Assembly: GCF_001625565.1 (NCBI RefSeq)
Contig: NZ_AUXS01000002.1
Location: 60,281-124,280 of the forward strand
Length of the DNA stretch: 64,000 nt
Direction: 5' to 3'
Source: Pseudoalteromonas luteoviolacea NCIMB 1944
GTDB taxonomy: Bacteria; Pseudomonadota; Gammaproteobacteria; Enterobacterales; Alteromonadaceae
In this document: positions 18,682 to 27,585 of the stretch, piece after piece
Layout: the number at the start of each line of letters is the position of its first letter
Position numbering within the stretch: the first letter of the stretch is position 1
Position numbers and translations under genes: made by a program
The notes under the pieces: model-generated
The model's database searches: none
Seen by the model: only the letters and a program-made list of their open reading frames with translations
Told to the model about the DNA's origin: nothing

Positions 18682-19275
18682 ATGCCTTTAGTTACCCCTT
18701 TATCTCAAGACCACGATCAGGAAGTAACTGAACTTGCGAAATTCTTTAATGAAACACTAGGCTTTTGCCCTAATAGTGTACTCACGATGCAAATTCGACC
18801 TGCAATTGCACGCGCATTCATTAACTTAAATAAAGCAGTCATGGAAAACCATGGGCGCGTGACATCTGAGCTTAAAAGGCTAGTTGGTTATATTACAAGT
18901 GCAAATACGGGTTGCCGCTATTGTGAAGCGCATACAATTTTGGCTGCACAGCGATATGGCGGAACAGACTCTAGATTGGCTCAAATTTGGCAATTTAGAG
19001 AGTCAGACGTATTTACAGATGGTGAAAAGGCAGCATTTGAGTTTGCACTGGCGGCCTCAAGTGTACCTAACGCTGTTGATGAACCTATTCAAACAGAACT
19101 GAGAAAATACTGGGACGATGGCGAAATTGTCGAGCTACTTGGTGTGATATCTCTATTTGGCTACCTTAATCGTTGGAACGACTCTATGGGTACTACATTA
19201 GAGTCAGGAGCAATTGATGCTGGCGAGACTTTATTAAAACAAAACAACTGGGAAGTTGGAAAACATCAGTCTTAA
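18682..19275 (+). CDS. Carboxymuconolactone decarboxylase/AhpD-like peroxidase-related protein
   Basis: 197 residues, all-helical. The core CMD motif is SANTGCRYCEAHTILAA: a CxxC pair (Cys77 region) followed by His, as in AhpD-type alkylhydroperoxidases. LLGVISLFGYLNRWNDSMGT is the second conserved CMD segment. An ACAGGAGCTGATT Shine-Dalgarno precedes the ATG. Known relatives use the CxxC for thiol-dependent peroxide reduction. Control by the divergent MarR protein through the palindrome at 18640 is likely. Confidence 0.85.
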   Translation: MPLVTPLSQDHDQEVTELAKFFNETLGFCPNSVLTMQIRPAIARAFINLNKAVMENHGRVTSELKRLVGYITSANTGCRYCEAHTILAAQRYGGTDSRLAQIWQFRESDVFTDGEKAAFEFALAASSVPNAVDEPIQTELRKYWDDGEIVELLGVISLFGYLNRWNDSMGTTLESGAIDAGETLLKQNNWEVGKHQS

Positions 19276-19299
19276 ACCTACCTTTACATCTCAACTACC

Positions 19300-19327
19300 A
19301 AAGGCTTTTTCATATGATCAAGCCTTT
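19300..19327 (+). terminator. Terminator after the AhpD-like gene
   Basis: 8-bp stem AAAGGCTT / AAGCCTTT with a 12-nt loop, followed by two more T residues and an AT-rich tail. Confidence 0.7.
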
Positions 19328-19434
19328 TTATTTTCAAACTGCATAGTGCATTCATCGCCGTCGTAGAGCAATGTCAAAGGGTAACCATTTGGAGGCTATA
19401 ACAAATTGGCTACTAAATGCGCAAATCAAGTGCC

Positions 19435-19460
19435 GAAGTTTCATTATTTATCGAAACTTT
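19435..19460. promoter_or_regulatory. Inverted repeat GAAGTTTC-N10-GAAACTTT (first copy)
   Basis: Seven of eight positions pair. The same arms recur at 19568-19593. It lies about 200 bases upstream of the GbsR-like gene. Confidence 0.45.
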
Positions 19461-19567
19461 TAAAAGATTTTCATCAGGCAATATACAAATACGTGAAAAG
19501 CGACTAGATTACAGTCTGGCTTTAGGTACTAACTCGATTATCCAAGTTTATTGCATAAACTATTTGT

Positions 19568-19593
19568 GAAGTTTCAGAAAAAAATGAAACTTC
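19568..19593. promoter_or_regulatory. Inverted repeat GAAGTTTCA-N8-TGAAACTTC (second copy)
   Basis: Perfect 9-bp arms, 63 bases before the regulator start. It is either an operator for the GbsR-like protein or a leader hairpin. Confidence 0.5.
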
Positions 19594-19656
19594 AGTTGAT
19601 CTGAGTCAATTACCTCTGTATATTTAACTTTCAATAATTACTGAACGTTTAGAATT

Positions 19657-20202
19657 ATGAATTTATCACCAAAAATCGAAAACTTCGTGCTCCATTGCGG
19701 TGAAATGGGCAGTCGTTGGGGATTTAACAGAACCATTGGGCAAATGGTGGGGTTACTCGTTATCAATGAGCACCCGCTAACTGCGAATCAAATCGCAGAA
19801 GCCTTAAAGATTTCCCGAGGCAATGTCAGTATGGGGATCAAAGAGTTGCAATCATGGCAGCTAGTAAAAGTTCAACATATCCCCGGCGATAGAAAAGAAT
19901 ATTATGCGCCGAACGGTACAATATGGGACCTTGCTAACAAAGTGTTCGAAGAACGACGTAAGCGAGAAATAGACCCTACTCTGACGTTATTACGCGACCA
20001 AATACTTGATACAGCTAATACGCCAGAGGAAAAGTACGCTCAGGAGCAAATGCAATCCATCCATGACCTGTTAGAAACAGTAACAAAATGGTCGGCGGAA
20101 TTGCAGAGGTTGACACCTGAACAATTGCAATCATTGATGAAACTTGGTTCATCGGTAAGTAAGGTGATCGACCTCAAGGACAAGTTATTGAAAAAGTCGT
20201 AA
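19657..20202 (+). CDS. GbsR-like (MarR superfamily) transcriptional regulator
   Basis: 181 residues. An N-terminal GEMGSRWGFNRTIGQMVGLL segment is typical of GbsR-like regulators, followed by a helix-turn-helix (LTANQIAEALKISRGNVSMGIKELQSW) and a wing with GDRKEYY. The C-terminal half is a helical dimerisation/effector region. It lies 16 nt before the cydA-like gene, so it is the first gene of the oxidase operon and probably its regulator. Two similar inverted repeats upstream are candidate operators. Signal unknown. Confidence 0.8.
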   Translation: MNLSPKIENFVLHCGEMGSRWGFNRTIGQMVGLLVINEHPLTANQIAEALKISRGNVSMGIKELQSWQLVKVQHIPGDRKEYYAPNGTIWDLANKVFEERRKREIDPTLTLLRDQILDTANTPEEKYAQEQMQSIHDLLETVTKWSAELQRLTPEQLQSLMKLGSSVSKVIDLKDKLLKKS

Positions 20203-20218
20203 ATAACAGAGGTGTGTC

Positions 20219-21565
20219 ATGCTTGATACCTTATTGCTGTCGCGAATTCAGTTCGCGACAAATATAAGCTTCCATATACTTTTCCCGACCATATCCATAG
20301 CGCTTGCTTGGTTTTTGGTTTTTTTTAAAGTCAGATATGTTCAAACAAACCAGCCCGTTTGGCTCCGGGCTTATCGGTTTTGGGTGAAAATATTCGCGCT
20401 AACCTTTGCACTTGGTGTGGTAAGTGGTATCACCATGTCGTTCCAATTTGGCACTAACTGGCCTGGTTTTATGGAACGAATAGGCAATATTGCTGGCCCC
20501 TTGTTGGGATATGAAGTTCTGACTGCTTTCTTTATGGAAGCGACATTTCTGGGAGTTATGCTATTTGGTATGAAGCGTGTCAGCCCTGCTGTTCATACGT
20601 TTTCAACTATTGTAGTTGCTATTGGCACTTCAATATCTGCATTTTGGATTCTCTCTTTAAACAGCTGGATGCAAACACCAGTTGGTTATGAAATTATTGA
20701 TGGTGTATTTTACCCAAAAGATTGGTTTGCCATCATTTTTAATCCGTCTTTTGGTTACCGTTTATCCCATATGTTACTTGCGTCCGGGATCACAGCGTCG
20801 TTTTTGGTTGCTGGAATAAGCGCTTATCGTCTACTGAAAGATGACCATAAACATGCACCAAAGTTAACCTTAAAAGTTGCTCTAACGGTCGCTGTTATTT
20901 TAACTCCGTTACAGGCGTTTGTAGGAGATCTTCACGGATTAAACACATTTGAACACCAGCCTCAAAAAGTCGCCGCAATGGAAGGTGTTTGGGAGACCGA
21001 AAAAGGCGCTCCACTTCTATTGTTCGCAATTCCCGATGAAGAGGCTCGAGCAAATCACTTCGAACTTGCTATTCCAAACCTCGCAAGTTTAATACTGACT
21101 CATGAATTGGATGGCGAAATTAAAGGCTTGAATGAGTTCAAAGGCGAGCACCCGCCCGTTAAGCCCGTTTTTTATGGTTTTAGAGTCATGGTTGGGCTAG
21201 GTCTGCTAATGATCTTGATTTCAGTTGTAGCCAGATTTACCTTGTTTAAAACCGGAGAACTGCCTCGTTGGCAACTAAAAGCATTAGTTGTAATGACGTT
21301 TTCTGGTTGGATTGCAACACTCGCAGGTTGGTATGTTACCGAAATAGGCCGACAGCCATATATGGTCCAAGGTTTAGTAAAAATAGAAGAGTTGGTGACA
21401 CAAGTTCCGTCAGAGCATGTGTTATATACCCTTATTGGTTATATTTGTATTTATGCACTATTACTCGCAGCCTACATCAAGACCTTATTTTATACTGCCG
21501 ATAAGTCCGTTGAGGTCGAGGAATACGAGCTTAATCCACCAATGCGAGGAGAGCAACATGCTTAG
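20219..21565 (+). CDS. cydA: Cytochrome bd-type quinol oxidase subunit I (CioA-like)
   Basis: 448 residues with about nine membrane helices. Conserved features: the N-terminal SRIQFATNISFHILFP segment with the haem b595 His, GYRLSHMLLAS with the haem b558 His, and GRQPYMVQGL with the haem-ligand Met. The Q-loop is short, as in the cyanide-insensitive CioA subgroup rather than long-loop E. coli CydA (about 520 residues). GAGGTG lies 4 nt before the ATG. It overlaps subunit II by 8 nt. Role: quinol oxidation with oxygen reduction, usually at low oxygen or under respiratory inhibition. Confidence 0.92.
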   Translation: MLDTLLLSRIQFATNISFHILFPTISIALAWFLVFFKVRYVQTNQPVWLRAYRFWVKIFALTFALGVVSGITMSFQFGTNWPGFMERIGNIAGPLLGYEVLTAFFMEATFLGVMLFGMKRVSPAVHTFSTIVVAIGTSISAFWILSLNSWMQTPVGYEIIDGVFYPKDWFAIIFNPSFGYRLSHMLLASGITASFLVAGISAYRLLKDDHKHAPKLTLKVALTVAVILTPLQAFVGDLHGLNTFEHQPQKVAAMEGVWETEKGAPLLLFAIPDEEARANHFELAIPNLASLILTHELDGEIKGLNEFKGEHPPVKPVFYGFRVMVGLGLLMILISVVARFTLFKTGELPRWQLKALVVMTFSGWIATLAGWYVTEIGRQPYMVQGLVKIEELVTQVPSEHVLYTLIGYICIYALLLAAYIKTLFYTADKSVEVEEYELNPPMRGEQHA

Positions 21566-22559
21566 TACAGAGTTTTTGGCGCAGTTTTATGGTGCCTTAA
21601 TGGCATTGGCGATTTTGGTGTATGCAATACTCGACGGTTACGACCTCGGAGTTGGTATTTTGCTACCGCCAGATAACAAAGAACAAGCAGACACCATGAT
21701 TGCATCAATTGGCCCTTTTTGGGATGCAAATGAAACATGGTTAGTTTTAGCTGTAGGCTTGGCATTAATTGCCTTCCCGTTGGCTCACTCAGTTATTTTG
21801 CAAGCACTGTATCTACCGGTTGCACTTATGCTGCTAGGTTTGATCTTAAGAGGCGTTGCTTTTGACTTTAGGGCAAAAGCAAAAACAAAGTATCAGGATG
21901 CATGGGACATTAGTTTTAAGCTAGGGAGCGTCATAACGGCATTTTCGCAAGGGTTTATGCTTGGGTTATACGTGATGTCTTTTGATTCAAGCCTCGAAAG
22001 CTATGCGTTTGCAATACTTAGTGGTATTGGTGTTGTCTCGGCATATGGTTTAATTGGCTCTGCGTGGCTAGTAATGAAAACCACAGATAGTTTGCAAGCA
22101 AAAGCGGTTGCATGGTGTAGAAAATTCAATTTGGTTGCGTTACTAGGGGTGGTAGCTGTTTCAATTATAAATCCCCTTATCAATGACTTTGTTGCAGATA
22201 AATGGTTTGGCGATGAGCTATCGACGTTACTATTGCCAGTACCTTTTGCTTGTATTGCGCTATTTATCTATCAAGATAGGTTGTTGGCAAACTACAAAAT
22301 GCAACAATCGATTGGCAGCAGTTGGAAACCATTCGCGATCACAACTTTAATATTTCTGCTGTGCTTTTTTGGCCTGTTATATAGTTTTTACCCCTACGTG
22401 GTTCCAAATCAATTGACAATTTATGAATCGTTAGCGGACGCTTCTGCTTTGACATTCATGATGTATGGTGTGGTGCTTGTGGTTCCAGCAATCATCGGCT
22501 ACACAATTTTTTCTTACAGGGTGTTTTGGGGAAAAACAGAGGCACTTTCTTATTATTAA
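21558..22559 (+). CDS. cydB: Cytochrome bd-type quinol oxidase subunit II (CioB-like)
   Basis: 333 residues from the ATG at 21558, preceded by GAGGAGAGCAAC. The longer open frame from 21417 runs inside cydA and is rejected. The N-terminus (FYGALMALAILVYAILDGYDLGVG, then FWDANETWLVL) is diagnostic of CydB. About eight membrane helices are seen. No CydX-like microprotein follows before the terminator at 22581, in keeping with CioAB-type operons. Confidence 0.92.
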   Translation: MLSTEFLAQFYGALMALAILVYAILDGYDLGVGILLPPDNKEQADTMIASIGPFWDANETWLVLAVGLALIAFPLAHSVILQALYLPVALMLLGLILRGVAFDFRAKAKTKYQDAWDISFKLGSVITAFSQGFMLGLYVMSFDSSLESYAFAILSGIGVVSAYGLIGSAWLVMKTTDSLQAKAVAWCRKFNLVALLGVVAVSIINPLINDFVADKWFGDELSTLLLPVPFACIALFIYQDRLLANYKMQQSIGSSWKPFAITTLIFLLCFFGLLYSFYPYVVPNQLTIYESLADASALTFMMYGVVLVVPAIIGYTIFSYRVFWGKTEALSYY

Positions 22560-22580
22560 TGTCGCTATATCAGCCCAACT

Positions 22581-22607
22581 AAAAAGCAGCTTTTAAAGCT
22601 GCTTTTT
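22581..22607 (+). terminator. Terminator of the oxidase operon
   Basis: AAAAAGCAGC / GCTGCTTTTT around TTTTAAA, followed by TT. Symmetric, so it also serves the converging transglycosylase gene. Confidence 0.85.
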
Positions 22608-22618
22608 TTCGAATAAAT

Positions 22619-23635
22619 TTAAATCTTTGGATAGCCAATTCTATCGGAGAGGTATCCAACGCTTGTTACGAAGTAGTAGCTTCTGTTCCAATTCATTAAT
22701 GCTTTGTAATTGTCATAGGCTAAATACATTCTGCCATTTATATCATCGGGCATAACAAGAGCTGCACTAATATTCACGTTGGGTAAGTCTGTACCATCTG
22801 TGCGTCTGATCCCAAGTGATTGCCAATCGGATAAAGAGCGTTCAGAGTTCTTGAAAAACTCTAGCCATTGGCTGTGATTTCGGGTGCCACGTTGTAGCAC
22901 ATAGTTTTCAGAAAACCCTTCAGGTAACTTGACTTGACGGCCCCAAGTCAAATTATTATTCCATCCAACACTCTTTAGGTAATTTGCAATAGAGGCAAAG
23001 GCATCTTCTTTAGTTGTCCAAATGTCCTTGCGGCCATCTTTGTTGTAGTCAACAGCGTAGGAGTTGAATGAGGTTGGCATAAATTGGGTTTGACCCATTG
23101 CCCCTGCCCATGAACCTTTAAACTTATCTAAGCCAATGTGACCATCGCGTAAAATGTCTAGCGCGGCCCAAAGTTGGCGTTTATATAGAGCTTCACGCCT
23201 ACCGTCAAATGCGAGGGTGACAAGTGAACTTATAACTGGATATCCGCCTTGAACTCGCCCAAAACTACTTTCAAGGCCCCAAAGAGCGATAATAAAGCGC
23301 CCTTGCACACCAAAATCTCTTTCAATTTGATCTAGGAGTTGTTTGTTTTCTTTGTACAGCTTTCTTGCACGTTTGATTTTCCAATCAGGAACGCGTTTTG
23401 GCAAATATGTTTCAAGTGTCTCGACAATTTCTGGTTGGGTTTTGTCAGCTTTAATTACTTTCTTTTTGAATTTAGCTGTTGCAAACGCTGATTCTACTAA
23501 AGATTGTTCATAACCTTTTGCAATGGCTTCTGATTTTAGTTTTTGTACGTATTTATCAAAATCAGCTTCTGTGGTTGCACTCACAGAAGCCGAAAAACAC
23601 AGAGATGTAAGTATTACTTTGAAAGTCTTAGTCAC
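22619..23635 (-). CDS. Lytic murein transglycosylase, MltB-like
   Basis: 338 residues from a GTG at 23635. GGAG sits 6 nt upstream of it, and GTGACTAA overlaps the ycgL stop. An in-frame ATG at 23647 would give 342 residues but lacks a site. A signal peptide ends SVSA without a lipobox, so this is a soluble periplasmic form, unlike E. coli MltB. The catalytic Glu is in FIIALWGLESSFGR; SWAGAMGQTQFMPTSF and DIWTTKEDAFASIANYL are the other family motifs. It cleaves the MurNAc-GlcNAc bond to give 1,6-anhydro-MurNAc; anmK, which phosphorylates anhydroMurNAc, lies elsewhere in the window. Confidence 0.88.
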   Translation of the reverse strand: MTKTFKVILTSLCFSASVSATTEADFDKYVQKLKSEAIAKGYEQSLVESAFATAKFKKKVIKADKTQPEIVETLETYLPKRVPDWKIKRARKLYKENKQLLDQIERDFGVQGRFIIALWGLESSFGRVQGGYPVISSLVTLAFDGRREALYKRQLWAALDILRDGHIGLDKFKGSWAGAMGQTQFMPTSFNSYAVDYNKDGRKDIWTTKEDAFASIANYLKSVGWNNNLTWGRQVKLPEGFSENYVLQRGTRNHSQWLEFFKNSERSLSDWQSLGIRRTDGTDLPNVNISAALVMPDDINGRMYLAYDNYKALMNWNRSYYFVTSVGYLSDRIGYPKI

Positions 23636-23909
23636 TCTTTGCTCCATTTCGTTTTTTAAATTCGTCTAGAAGGTTTTCTTCAGGTGGTGGAATTTGTAAG
23701 TAAAACCCTTGTTCAGTTAATTGTTCCTTAACAAGGCTCAAATCTGCAACACCAAGTTTTTCTCTTTTAGCAAGATCAACTAACATTACAAATAATGGGG
23801 TGCCAAAAGTGGTCATTAAAGGCTCTGGAACTTTGCTGAAATCGTCTCTTTTTTCAATAAAAAGGTAGGTGTCGGCTTTTTTACTACTTTTGTATACTGC
23901 ACTTAGCAT
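23628..23909 (-). CDS. ycgL: YcgL domain protein
   Basis: 93 residues, cytoplasmic. The N-terminus MLSAVYKSSKKADTYLFIEK and a central MTTFGTPLFVMLVDLAK are characteristic of the YcgL family (alpha/beta fold, function unknown). Position next to minCDE is also typical in gammaproteobacteria. Its last codons overlap the GTG start of the transglycosylase, so the two are co-translated. Confidence 0.88.
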   Translation of the reverse strand: MLSAVYKSSKKADTYLFIEKRDDFSKVPEPLMTTFGTPLFVMLVDLAKREKLGVADLSLVKEQLTEQGFYLQIPPPEENLLDEFKKRNGAKSD

Positions 23910-24055
23910 TATAACCCTATAAATTCTTGCTTATCTTAGAGCAGCACTATACCATGACATATACAATAATTGGAAAGTTTTGCTGCTCTCAAACGTACAC
24001 AGTACGGGGTCAAAATAAGATTTAATAAAGAGTACGCAGTTATATTTGAGCGCTT

Positions 24056-24757
24056 ATGTCTACACAATCTTTTGAACTTAAGGGGAACCTTTTCACTTTG
24101 TCGGTGTTACAACTTTTGAACGCTGACCTGAGTGTTGTAAAAGCACAGTTAAGTGAAAAAATTTCTCAAGCGCCTAAGTTTTTCAAAGGTGCACCTATTG
24201 TCATTAATCTAGCAGAAGTTCAAAGTGAACCTTTGGTACTCTCAGATTTAAAGTCTATCTTAAGTGAGTTGTCACTTAACCCAGTTGGAATTTGCAACGG
24301 CAGCGAGGAACAGAACGAAACGGCTAAGTCTATTGGTATGTCAGTTCTAAACTACACTAAAGATGTTGCGCCAACCGTTGCATCTAGCGCAAAAACAGAA
24401 GTCGTCGAAAAACATGTCTATGTGCCGGCACAAGTTGTCAACGGTACGGTTAGGTCTGGTCAACAAATATATGCAAAAGATCGAGACTTAATCATCATCG
24501 GTGCAGTGAGTCACGGCGCTGAAGTCATTGCAGATGGGAATATTCATATCTATGGAACATTGCGCGGACGCGCTATTGCTGGAGCGCAAGGCAATGATTC
24601 GGCGAGTATTTACTGTCAAAAATTGGAAGCTGAACTAGTATCTGTAAATGGCAGTTACTGGATAAGCGATTCTCTGCAAGGAGAATTTTGGGGTAATCCA
24701 TGTCAGATAACCCAAACAAACGAATCTTTAGAATTAACAGCATTGGTCAAAGGATAA
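24056..24757 (+). CDS. minC: Septum site-determining protein MinC
   Basis: 233 residues: the N-terminal FtsZ-inhibiting domain (about 1-105), a linker, then the C-terminal beta-helix domain (about 120-225) with VRSGQQIYAKDRDLIIIGAVSHGAEV and IHIYGTLRGRAIAG, the surface that binds MinD. It prevents Z-ring assembly away from midcell. The gene is divergent from ycgL and starts the minCDE operon; minD follows after 5 nt. A short inverted repeat (CGTAC-ACA-GTACG, 23994-24006) lies in the promoter region. Confidence 0.95.
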   Translation: MSTQSFELKGNLFTLSVLQLLNADLSVVKAQLSEKISQAPKFFKGAPIVINLAEVQSEPLVLSDLKSILSELSLNPVGICNGSEEQNETAKSIGMSVLNYTKDVAPTVASSAKTEVVEKHVYVPAQVVNGTVRSGQQIYAKDRDLIIIGAVSHGAEVIADGNIHIYGTLRGRAIAGAQGNDSASIYCQKLEAELVSVNGSYWISDSLQGEFWGNPCQITQTNESLELTALVKG

Positions 24758-24762
24758 ATCTA

Positions 24763-25572
24763 ATGGCAAAAATTATTGTCGTAACTTCCGGTAAAGGTGG
24801 CGTAGGTAAAACTACATCGAGTGCAGCAATTGGTACGGGGCTAGCACTGAAAGGCTATAAAACAGCCATCATCGATTTTGATATTGGCCTACGTAACCTC
24901 GATTTAATAATGGGTTGTGAGCGACGCGTTGTTTATGATTTTGTAAATGTAATCAACGGCGAAGCAAACTTAAACCAAGCGCTTATCAAAGATAAGCGCG
25001 TAGAAAAACTTTTCATTCTTCCTGCATCTCAAACTCGTGACAAGGACGCTTTGACTCGTGAAGGAGTTGAAAAAGTCCTAGAAGAACTAAAAGAAGAATT
25101 TGACTTTATCATTTGTGACTCCCCTGCTGGTATTGAAGCGGGTGCGATGATGGCGTTATATTTTGCAGATGAAGCAATCGTCACGACAAACCCTGAAGTC
25201 TCATCAGTAAGAGATTCAGACAGGATACTTGGTATATTACAAAGTAAGTCCAAGCGCGCAGAACAAGGTGAACAGCCAGTAAAAGAACACCTTTTATTGA
25301 CTCGTTATAATCCGGAGCGAGTATCTACTGGTGAAATGTTGTCAGTGGAAGATGTTCAAGAAATATTGGCGATTGACTTACTTGGTGTAATTCCTGAGTC
25401 TAAATCAGTGTTAAATGCGTCTAACTCAGGACAACCAGTCATTTTAGACAGTGAATCTGATGCGGGCCAAGCATACAGCGATGCAATTGAAAGGCTGCTA
25501 GGTGAAATTATCGACTTTAGATTCCTTAATGTCGAAAAGAAAGGTTTACTGAAAAGAATATTCGGAGGTTAA
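24763..25572 (+). CDS. minD: Septum site-determining ATPase MinD
   Basis: 269 residues from the ATG at 24763; an open frame continues upstream into minC but [13 protein letters not shown] is the conserved start. The deviant Walker A is GKGGVGKTT (10-18). [14 protein letters not shown] and [14 protein letters not shown] are MinD signatures. The C-terminal amphipathic membrane-targeting helix is visible ([11 protein letters not shown]). ATP-bound MinD recruits MinC to the membrane and is stimulated by MinE. Confidence 0.96.
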   Translation: MAKIIVVTSGKGGVGKTTSSAAIGTGLALKGYKTAIIDFDIGLRNLDLIMGCERRVVYDFVNVINGEANLNQALIKDKRVEKLFILPASQTRDKDALTREGVEKVLEELKEEFDFIICDSPAGIEAGAMMALYFADEAIVTTNPEVSSVRDSDRILGILQSKSKRAEQGEQPVKEHLLLTRYNPERVSTGEMLSVEDVQEILAIDLLGVIPESKSVLNASNSGQPVILDSESDAGQAYSDAIERLLGEIIDFRFLNVEKKGLLKRIFGG

Positions 25573-25573
25573 T

Positions 25574-25837
25574 TTGTCTCTATTAGATTATTTCCGTTCA
25601 GAGAAAAAGAACAGCGCTTCGCTAGCCAAAGAGCGGTTGCAGATAATTGTTGCACACGAGCGTTCTAAGCGCGGCACCCCTGATTACCTGCCACAGTTAA
25701 AACAGGATATTCTAGAGGTGATCAGTAAGTACGTTAAAGTGGACTCAGATGCAGTGAACGTTCAGTTTGAACAAAATGAAGACGATCTAGCTGTATTGGA
25801 ATTAAACGTTACATTGCCAGAAGATGAGAGCAAGTAA
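25574..25837 (+). CDS. minE: Cell division topological specificity factor MinE, TTG start
   Basis: 87 residues starting at TTG 25574, one base after the minD stop; GGAGG sits 5 nt upstream. The N-terminal [22 protein letters not shown] is the MinD-binding/membrane segment, and the rest is the topological specificity domain ([17 protein letters not shown]). It drives Min oscillation. The TTG start probably lowers MinE translation relative to MinD. Confidence 0.95.
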   Translation: MSLLDYFRSEKKNSASLAKERLQIIVAHERSKRGTPDYLPQLKQDILEVISKYVKVDSDAVNVQFEQNEDDLAVLELNVTLPEDESK

Positions 25838-25896
25838 CTTAAGCCTTTTAACTAAGGTAGCTGGTTAAAGCAATCTTGCTTCTATAAGCGAATTTT

Positions 25897-25934
25897 AAGA
25901 CCTGAATTATGTTGAACTGTATTCAGGTCTTTTT
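25897..25934 (+). terminator. Terminator of the minCDE operon
   Basis: 11-bp stem AAGACCTGAAT (25897-25907) / ATTCAGGTCTT (25921-25931) followed by TTT. Confidence 0.85.
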
Positions 25935-25999
25935 ATATTTACTATTTTTTGACACTGTCCGTGAAAATCCTAGGTTTTCATATTAGAACAAGCAGTGTA

Positions 26000-26111
26000 T
26001 TAACCCCATTGTAATAAGCGACTATCTCATCTTTAGAAGCCCAGTATCGGCTTATCCTATGCTTCAAAAGTTTAATTTTTTAGCACTTTTTTTAAGAACT
26101 TAACCCCATTG
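26000..26111. repeat. Two copies of TTAACCCCATTG, 100 bp apart
   Basis: Exact 12-mers at 26000-26011 and 26100-26111. Intergenic; meaning unknown. Confidence 0.5.
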
Positions 26112-26426
26112 CGTTTGATATGAATGCACTTCCTATTGTTGTTCATCGTGTATTATTTGTCGTCAGTTTTCTATAAAAACTCACCTATAGCTGAATTGAA
26201 AATAGCGTGTCTGATAACAGACTTAAAATTTAAGGTGATTTTTCTTTCTTAATTATAATCGCAAGGTCGTTCTTTAATGCTTCACTAAGTTTTTGAACGT
26301 GTAATCGCCCCCTTTTTTGAATAATAATTATAGATTTTAATCGACTGGCATTTTACGTTCGTTTCAAAAAACGTAATGTTGTTGATTCTCCATCCTGAAT
26401 GACATCATCAGCTAACATGCTCTAGA

Positions 26427-26453
26427 GCCTAATGTGCGCCCTTTACATTAGGC
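26427..26453. terminator. Orphan hairpin in gene-poor DNA
   Basis: Perfect 9-bp stem GCCTAATGT / ACATTAGGC with a 9-nt loop. No annotated gene precedes it on either strand, so it may end or fold within an unrecognised transcript. Confidence 0.4.
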
Positions 26454-26803
26454 CATTATGGGTTTTGTTGTAAAAGTTGAAGCTGCACATGAGTACTATT
26501 GAAGACGGTTGTAATTGATTTAAATTAAGGTTTTTCTAAAATAAAAATTTTAGTTAAAAATATATATTCCTACCTATTGGAATAAATGTGACTTAATTTT
26601 TATCTTTGTATTTAATTTAAATCATTAAATCATAGGTTTGCTCTACCTCTTTGTATTTAGCTTTACTTGTTTGTTCACCAAATTAAAATTGTTTTGATTT
26701 TTTATCAGTTTTCACTGGTTGCTTTGCTTGTCATATTTCTTTAATGTATTTTTAATCACTTTTAGGTGGTTGGTTTTTATTTTAAATAATAAGGAAATTT
26801 AAA

Positions 26804-27412
26804 ATGGTAAAACACATTGTTACATCAATTATACTTGCTGGATTATTTTCAACTACTAGTTCTTTTGCAAATGAGCAGGAAGAGCTTTTCCAGGGCACTA
26901 AAATCTCAGATAGCATATCTTCATTTGAAGAAAGTATGTTAAGAAACGGAGTTATAGACGAAGAGGCTTACATCCAAGAATACGTATTGAAATTCGGTAA
27001 TGGTGACGACGGGAAAGCATACGAAAGAGCGTCTTTCTGTCAGGGAAGAGAAGCTGAATATATCGTAAATGTTTATACTTCAGATATTTATAGAGCTGGT
27101 ACAGACTCAAGAATACACATGCAAATAAACTGGGGCGCAGGCGCAAGCTCTAATTGGGCTCGTTTAGATGTTTCTGGAAGAGATGATTTTGAACAAGGCG
27201 CGGTAAATGATTTTTATGTCTTTCTCAGAAACAATGGCTCATTGGCTAATACTGCGCTGACAATAAAAAGCGATGGTTCTGGAGACAAGCATGGTTGGCA
27301 CCTTGATAGAGTTACCATAGAAGATACGTGTACCGGTGAAGTAGCAACTGCTCGGTTTAATAGATGGATCTCTAAGTCTGTAGGATTAATCTCTACACGA
27401 AGAATGCGTTAA
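26804..27412 (+). CDS. Secreted PLAT/LH2-domain protein
   Basis: 202 residues with a signal peptide (about 1-22, ending SFA) and AAGGAAATTTAAA before the ATG. From about residue 80 a PLAT/LH2 beta-sandwich is recognisable: YIVNVYTSDIYRAGTDSRIHMQI, a FEQGAVNDFYV segment, and GWHLDRVTIEDTCTGEVATARFNRW at the end. PLAT domains mediate lipid or membrane protein contacts in lipases, lipoxygenases and secreted bacterial proteins. Here it stands nearly alone, with no catalytic domain. The phospholipase-like gene 170 bp downstream makes a lipid-related role plausible, but that is inference. Confidence 0.75.
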   Translation: MVKHIVTSIILAGLFSTTSSFANEQEELFQGTKISDSISSFEESMLRNGVIDEEAYIQEYVLKFGNGDDGKAYERASFCQGREAEYIVNVYTSDIYRAGTDSRIHMQINWGAGASSNWARLDVSGRDDFEQGAVNDFYVFLRNNGSLANTALTIKSDGSGDKHGWHLDRVTIEDTCTGEVATARFNRWISKSVGLISTRRMR

Positions 27413-27433
27413 AAAAAGAAAGTACTAAAAACA

Positions 27434-27470
27434 TGAATAACAGTTTGGTTATATACCAAGCTGTTATTCA
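27434..27470 (+). terminator. Terminator after the PLAT gene
   Basis: 15-bp stem (27434-27448 with 27456-27470, one G-T wobble) and loop TTATATA. Confidence 0.75.
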
Positions 27471-27585
27471 TTATTATAAAGTTTATTAGAATGAAACTTT
27501 CTTATCCCTTTTAGCTGTTATCTATTGGTATAAAATTTGTGATGTATTAAAATTATTTTTTAAACAAAAAATAAGATGTAAAATA

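Larger units (their letters stand above)
19276..19656. other. Intergenic region upstream of the oxidase operon
   Basis: About 380 bases without an ORF. It holds the terminator at 19300-19327 and two related inverted repeats at 19435-19460 and 19568-19593. Confidence 0.5.
25935..26803. other. Gene-poor AT-rich region
   Basis: About 870 bases without a supported ORF. It contains TTAACCCCATTG twice exactly 100 bp apart (26000-26011 and 26100-26111), an imperfect hairpin around 26352-26374 (TTACGTT/AACGTAA), and a strong hairpin at 26427-26453. It could carry an unannotated RNA or the long 5' region of the PLAT gene. Confidence 0.4.

Noticed and set aside
21417..21557. Upstream extension of cydB
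   Set aside because: It lies within cydA in another frame; the ATG at 21558 has GAGGAG and the conserved CydB N-terminus.
24700..24762. Extension of minD into minC
   Set aside because: The conserved MinD start is at 24763; the extra 21 residues are minC read in another frame.
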